DNA of 64,000 bases from Morinoia aosen (taxonomy: Eukaryota; Arthropoda; Malacostraca; Amphipoda; Talitridae), in assembly GCA_030386875.1 (NCBI GenBank), contig CM059567.1, forward strand, positions 86,917,130 to 86,981,129, read 5' to 3'. The notes beneath the pieces were generated by a model. It made no database searches. It saw only the letters and a list, made by a program, of their open reading frames with translations, and had not been told where the DNA came from. Below are positions 58,143 to 64,000 of this stretch, piece by piece (positions within the stretch are counted from its first letter, which is position 1; each line of letters begins with the position of its first letter). The translations under genes were made by a program, and so were the position numbers.

Positions 58143-58457
58143 TAGTTTCTAGAGAAATGACGGAAACCTATATTTCGTCCGGCACAATGCCGGCCTCACC
58201 CGTTCTAACAACGGACATATAGACGTTCCCTGTGCAAAATACAGAACGTTCACAATATTTCTGTAATTCGAACAGAGATAAAACAATAGTTCCGTTGGAC
58301 CAACGGAATTCTACCGCAGTCCGTTAACTCAACAGATGTCTGCAACGACGACGGAAGCAATTGATGCATCTGGCGGACTAACAGAGAGAAAAAAACTCTC
58401 TGGCCATTTGGATGCCAGACAATTTTCCGTTGTTTTAACACTTATTTTTTTACAGTG

Positions 58458-59407
58458 TACGTGATGTGACACCATTTTTTATTTTCTTCTAACTTTTTAC
58501 TATGTATTTGACAACTTATTTTAATAAACGTTCATTTGCTATTCATTTTGAATTTCATTGCGATTTGGAACGTTTTCTGCTTGATATTTTGTAGTCTCCT
58601 TTCAATACAACAACCAATACAGCTGAAGCAGTGCATTGCTCTCAGTTACAACATGTATATCACTAAGTGAGGTCTTTGCTAGTGTTGTCGAGTACCTGCA
58701 TCGCGTGTATCATGAATTTTTATTATTGTTGATGCATCTTGTATATCATGAATTTTTATTTTTTCATAAATCACAAAATCGATATTGATTTTCTTATAAC
58801 GTTTCCAAATCATCTCTATGGAGAAGTAATTGATTACATGATGCCGAAAAACAGATGTTATTTCAGGTCTCAAATTTATAGAAACATGATTATAAAATTT
58901 TTCATACGCTTATTTAAAAACTAAGAAGTGATCGGAGTATAAAAATTAAACATGGTAATGATAGAATGAAAGATAATATAAAATATAACTCTGAAAGAAC
59001 CAAACAACATTCAATGAAGAACATTTGAAATGCGCCGAAATTTCCTTTATTAATACACACTAATTTGACCCAAATACTATAAAGCAAACAAAACAAAGAG
59101 ATCAATATGAAGTACTGCCAGTACTACGTGGGGCTCAAAAAATCAACTAAAATACCCAAAATTAATTAACATTAGATTAGGCTAATTAGGTTATTATCAA
59201 TATTGATAACATAACCCGAAGACGAGAAGTCTGTAGGTATCAGAAAATAGTTTTAGGTTATAGGAAAGATTAGTCATTATCAATAAATCATGATCTAATT
59301 AGGACTAAAAATCTTTATGACCTTAACACAACTTTATGTTTCTGCAAAGACTCGTCATTATTAATCAAAACAACATAGAATAACATAAAGACTTGAAAAT
59401 ATCGTTG
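58458..59407. other. AT-rich stretch
   Basis: No gene recognised. GTATCATGAATTTTTATT-like sequence occurs twice near 58707-58760. Confidence 0.5.
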
Positions 59408-59982
59408 CAGGGAATCGCTGGAGTAGAGTATAGACGCATTAAATGCGTCCAGAGTCTCCACTCTATGTGTGTGTAAAATGTATTGCATCATTTGAGCTGC
59501 TCGAAAAGTAACTTACAACGCATTTAATACTAGCTTCTGCTTTCTCTATATTCATTGAAGGGAAAATGAACGAGACAGAAATAAATAGAATGGACTTGAG
59601 ATGTTTTCAGTGACTAATTCATGCTTTTTGACTGTAAAATAGGCATCATCAGTCGAGAATAAAAATTATATTATGAACTCATATGTATCATGTGTATATA
59701 TACGAGCCCAGAATGAATAAATATCGATGAGAGTATTAGGTAAAATTTGGTATTTCGTACTTTGAACAAAATAATCAACGAAAACATTGCATACTTTTTA
59801 ACTTCTTAGTAAAGTATTTTACTCCTGTTATTTTTACTTTTAGTTTTAAACTATTATTCAGCAAAATTTTTGAAAAATCAAAGTCGAAGGCACCAAAAAA
59901 GTTACTTCAACCTCTACTCCATCATATCCGAATGAACGACTCCGACTCCACTCTAAAAGGCGACTCCGACTCCGCAACCCAG
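59408..59982. mobile_element. Possible hAT-like element with GGAGTCGGAGTCG end
   Basis: The right end, read in reverse complement, is CTGGGTTGCGGAGTCGGAG, a type of terminal sequence common in animal hAT elements; the left end CAGGGAATCGCTGGAGTAGAG is a weak match. No target duplication was found, and the inside is AT-rich with the hairpin ACGCATTAAATGCGT near the left end. Confidence 0.3.
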
Positions 59983-62792
59983 CTCGCAAGTGTGTGCAAT
60001 CTTAGTCTGATACTCATGTTGTGCTTTTTATAAGAATACAGTGCAGAAACAAAGTTAGGGTAAGCGAACATGGATTAAACAAAAATGCAAGTCTCTCTAG
60101 AGACTATGTTTTCTTTAACGCATGTGAAATTAAAGATGCTTTTAGTCTGTAGAATGTTGATGCGAGACGCTTATTGAGTGCAAGCTTTGGTAATATTTCG
60201 TGAGATGAAATCTCTGCGTATTAGGGCTTTCATTTTAGGGTTTCAGCTGTATTTTCTGTTTTCAGGTATTGTGTGTGATAGTAATTCAATGTACGTGAAA
60301 CTGTGCAGTCAAATTCTGGTTTGGTAAATAACTCCTTATAGCTCCTGGTTACTTGCGGCGGGCGAACTTTGTAGGTTGCGAGAACACACTAAAAATAGTA
60401 CCCGTGAAAAAATCATACCTGGCTCCAACATCGAAATGCTGGTCGCCGAAAGGTGGAGCCTCGAGTATTATAAAAATTCACCCCCTAATTCGCGCAAAAC
60501 CACACTTCCCGAGGTCCTAGCGCTCTCAAACTTGGTGAGCGTGTACAAGGGAAAATTCTAAGATCTACGGACCCCTTTCCAGGCCCCAAGACCCCATAGG
60601 AGACCCCCGAGAAGTCGAAAACCGACCGAAAATAGGGTCATTTCAAACATGAAGAATTTTTTGATTGCGCCGTCGGAGGAGCTGACTTGGTGGGAGCTGA
60701 TAGAGAAAATGTCGGGCTTTAAGACGGTGTGATCGTTACTTCGAAAAGTATTAGGGAAAATGTTCAATGAATGAAAAACTTTTGGGTAAAAAAACGGCCG
60801 TTTTTCAAGTGTCACTTTGGCTGCCAGTTGCGGCGTTTTCGATGGGCTTTCGCCTTCCAGAATTTGATAGAATGTAGATTGGAGATTTTTCTAAAATCTA
60901 TCAAATGTATGAAGCGACAAGTGCGATACTTTTCTCAAAATGAGCGATTTAAAAATAGTCCTTTTTGTCTGAAAATTCACTTAAACCAAAGACATTGGAG
61001 AACGCTTCGTTTTACAGGCAAAGTTGTTGAACACTTTTTGCTCGTTTTTTCACGCTACATACAAAATAGTTTTTGTGGAACGATCGCATCAACCGTTCCA
61101 TATATATATGGAAAAAACATGTTTTTCACGTCATTTCGACTTTTATTACCCCTCTCACGCCCCCTGCTTTACCCCTGAGGGCTTTTAAGTACTCTGTAGT
61201 GATGCGTCTCGAGGACATCTTTCTATAATGATACCTGTCTCAAAGTCCTAGCTTTTCAAGTTTTTGAGAAAAATGGAAAAAACATCGAAATAAATTTCCC
61301 CTGGACGCGAAATGTGCCAGTGAAAAGGTCTTTCAATCTCCGCAGATTTTTTACACGGATTATTCCAATGAAGGCATTGAAGTCTCCGCAATGAAAACCA
61401 TGGGTGACTGCGTTGAGGCACCCCAGCTTGCTTGAGTGTTGTGAGGGCTGTATAAGGATCTTGAACATCATGACGGTTATGTTATATTTTTTGTGGAGTT
61501 TGATCCGATATCTTTCGATTGTTTGTTAAAGTTCAAAGTTTTACCAAATTTTTTCGAATTGGAGACGCTGTTGATAATTTGCTATAGGTCTACAGTGTTG
61601 TTATAGTTATTATAAATTTATTTTGACGTGGAACTCAATACTCGAACTCGGTTCTTTCGCTTATAGATTCGCATAACTTGCAGTCAGGACTAGTCAATCA
61701 TCGTTTTCAAATGTTGAAACTGGTTTAACTTGGAACTTTATAGAGAAGAAATGTGTTTAGACTTTGTGATTGAGCTTATGGTAATATTATTTCAATTCTA
61801 ACATGTTTGGCAGAAGAGAAAAAATTATGGTTACGCGTTTTATTTACCCTGCTTCTTGAGTGTCCATGAATGTAAGAGTAATTTGAAGCGGTATGGCCGC
61901 TTTGAATGGCAATATAGTAATGAGGTTTAGTAGTTGAGACGTAAATTTAGAGCTTCTTATAATAATTGTACTATAATTATCAAGTTGAAGTAATATAAAG
62001 TGACATCAATCGCGAATGAGATGTTGCGTAGCGGCGTAAATATTGCTGTTGATGCGTTTTTGACGAGAAAAGATGCTGATATTCGTTGGAGGTGCTGATT
62101 TCAGTTAAGGGTTATTTCTTTTTGATGACGTATTATATGTTGTCCTCTCTCCATCTCGGTAGAAATCAAAAGTTGAACCTAGTGTTGAACCTTGAAGTGT
62201 CATCATCATCGACGTTACTTCGTAGTATGAGTTCAAATAGGCAAAGCGAGTAGTTTTCGACGCCAAAAATTCCGCAACTACTTTGCTAGCGTTGTTGAGA
62301 GCAATTTTATAGCAATCTTATAATATTTTGACATCGCAAATTGTGTCACCGGAAAACAAGGCGAATATAGGTTAAACTTCGTAACTGAACTATAATTCAA
62401 AGGTGATACACTTGAAATTAGTCATCTCTATAGAGATATAGGTTCTAAACATTTGTCGTTCGGCACAGGTCTTTGTGCCTATTCGTGTTGTGTTTGAAAC
62501 TTGTTTTTTGACGTTAGAAAATTGAAATTGAAAGAGGTCATAGTCCAAGAATTTTACTTCTCATTTTCTAAATTAATAAAGCTCATTGAGGAACGAATCT
62601 CTCGATATATATTGGTTCAAACAACACGAAAATGGTTTATGTCGACATATATGCCTTGATTGAACGAGGCATTTTCTAGGAAGGGTATAGTTTGAGTGAA
62701 TATTTGTATCATAATTTTTTATGGTTGGGATGTAGAATTGCTGGATCTTCACGACCAAGAACCTGTCAAGTTTTCACGAAAAATTCCATCTC

Positions 62793-62811
62793 CAATAATA
62801 ATAATAATAAT
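62793..62811 (+). repeat. (AAT)n microsatellite
   Basis: About six AAT units. Confidence 0.8.
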
Positions 62812-63477
62812 TAGAACTCGTTGTTTGAAGGCCTCAAAATCGCTCACCATGCATGTGTGAGTTTCAGGAAGTCATCATTTTAGTGAGTATAGACAACATT
62901 ACGAGGTTCTAACTGATGATTAATATTTGGTGAATATTTGTCGCCGAAGACAACCAAATATTTTGCAGGTTTTGTATGTTTGAATGATGTTATTTATGAA
63001 ATTTAAAATGGTATAACTGATATATTTGCAAGAATGTTTTATAAATTCCACTCAGCCTAATTGAAGGTTTCTGTATCGATCCATAATAGAAATAGAAGAT
63101 TAGAGAGAGGTTCAAATTGTTCACATTCCTGAAAGAACTGATTGTTGTGGCGAAAATAATGTGTATTAGGAAATATCAGTGATTCTAAGCTATAGCCGCA
63201 GGTGTTGACAGACACATTTGTTTGAGAAATGTCTGAAATGTGTTCGGATATGATGTTGTCGTAATGAATGTGGAATTGCGAAGTTTTTTTTTCTGATATG
63301 AAGAAATGAATTTCATGTCAATGATGCTTTAGAAAGTTTTTAGTTGAATGTAAGTTGTAAGTGCACTCAAAGTTGTAGATGAATGCCAAATGCTCAAATA
63401 TTGTTGAAAGTTTCCAAGAGATTTGCTGTGAATGCGTTCTTTCTTTGTATTTACTGACTTCAACACAAAAACGCTTT

Positions 63478-63509
63478 CGCTTGGCGAGATCTTCAGATCT
63501 CGCCAAGCG
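63478..63509. repeat. Perfect 15-bp hairpin with 2-base centre
   Basis: CGCTTGGCGAGATCT and its exact inverse AGATCTCGCCAAGCG are separated by TC. The hairpin is GC-rich in an AT-rich context and is followed by a second GC pocket with GCGCGCGATAGCGCG (about 63550-63565). Confidence 0.85.
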
Positions 63510-64000
63510 TTCCCAAAATGGAGAGTTTATTTCTTCGGCGTTAAAGTTAGCGCGCGATAGCGCGTTGTATATATTCGTTGAACGAGTTGTGATGCACAGT
63601 TATAAGAGACTTTGATTATTAGACCTAGAATGAATTGTTAATGATAACTGTTTTATTTCGATGTTTCGAACGTAAACATTTATGCTTGAATTTTGAAAAG
63701 AAGCTTACCGCAAAAGAAATATTTTATGTATTATTTCGAAATATGCATGGTTGTAACGTCATTTCTTCGTGACATTTAATTTGTGTTGAGTATGTAGGTT
63801 TGGATATTTGAATGAATTGTCGAATAGAACGAATTGAACTTGTCAACTTCGAAACAAAGGAAAAGGTTAGTGATGCGCACCCATTAATAAACCAAAATGT
63901 AAGAAATGTTTCGTCACAATATTTGTTGAGCTAAAATTTTGAACAAATTCAATCAAACTGTAATCCATATAATTAAACGAGAAAATATAGCACCCAGAAT

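Larger units (their letters stand above)
48562..58457. mobile_element. Interval bounded by CACTGTAAAAAAA inverted ends (CACTA-like?)
   Basis: CACTGTAAAAAAA starts at 48562 preceded by TA; its inverse TTTTTTTACAGTG ends at 58457 followed by TA. Both ends are followed inward by several hundred bases with scattered TTCCGTTG / CAACGGA / CTGTTAAA words (48580-48935 and about 58080-58450), like the subterminal repeats of CACTA (EnSpm) transposons, which have CACTG tips in many animals and make 2-3 bp duplications. Whether this is one 9.9-kb element or two fragments is open. I recognise no CACTA transposase inside. Confidence 0.4.
59983..64000. other. AT-rich stretch without recognised genes
   Basis: No protein family or RNA gene recognised. 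A block at about 60360-60670 is richer in GC (CCCCTTTCCAGGCCCCAAG-like) and unassigned; an AAT microsatellite lies at 62793-62811; a perfect hairpin lies at 63478-63509. Confidence 0.5.

Overview
The window looks like an AT-rich, repeat-dominated stretch of an animal nuclear genome, most likely an arthropod and probably an insect. The grounds are dispersed CCTAA/TTAGG-like tracts, an initiator of the arthropod TCAGT type next to a TATA box, and a mix of CsRn1-type Ty3/Gypsy, hAT, Tc1/mariner, Mutator-like and Harbinger-like elements. Nothing bacterial is present, and I recognise no host protein-coding gene with confidence. The species cannot be named from the sequence.

The centre (21.2-34.4 kb) is a nest of transposons. 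Element A (21197-32966, minus strand) is a Ty3/Gypsy retrotransposon with TG...CA long terminal repeats, a 5-bp target duplication (ACGCA), a primer binding site matching tRNA-Lys, and the unusual domain order Gag-protease-integrase-reverse transcriptase-RNase H (Gmr1 type). Element B (27245-32641, plus strand) is a CsRn1-type Ty3/Gypsy element inserted into the right LTR of A with a 4-bp target duplication (CACT). Its two 689-bp LTRs differ at one base by eye, and that base lies in the presumed initiator. B has the usual order Gag-PR-RT-RH-IN, a candidate -1 frameshift site between gag and pol, and three coding breaks. Immediately right of A is a decayed Tc1-like transposase (minus strand).

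The left arm (1-21.2 kb) holds non-autonomous DNA transposons: a hAT-like MITE (1.7-2.3 kb), a fold-back MITE with a TTAGG-like core (3.0-3.6 kb; second copy at 45.3-45.9 kb), a Mutator-like fold-back element (4.0-4.5 kb; relatives at 51.7 and 52.3 kb), nested inverted repeats at 5.2-6.0 kb, a hairpin-forming repeat at 13.8-14.6 kb, a 1.34-kb hAT relic with a perfect 8-bp target duplication (16.6-17.9 kb), and a GC-rich promoter-like island at 18.9-19.7 kb.

The right arm (34.4-64 kb) holds a Harbinger-like MITE (35.6-36.7 kb), a pair of related hAT elements in opposite orientation (42.5-45.2 kb), an interval bounded by CACTG...CAGTG ends (48.6-58.5 kb) that contains other MITEs, a promoter-like cluster with a possible first exon, a Penelope-like inverted fragment and a ~520-bp palindrome, and then mostly unassigned AT-rich DNA. 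All boundaries were read by eye; none was confirmed by alignment software or database search.
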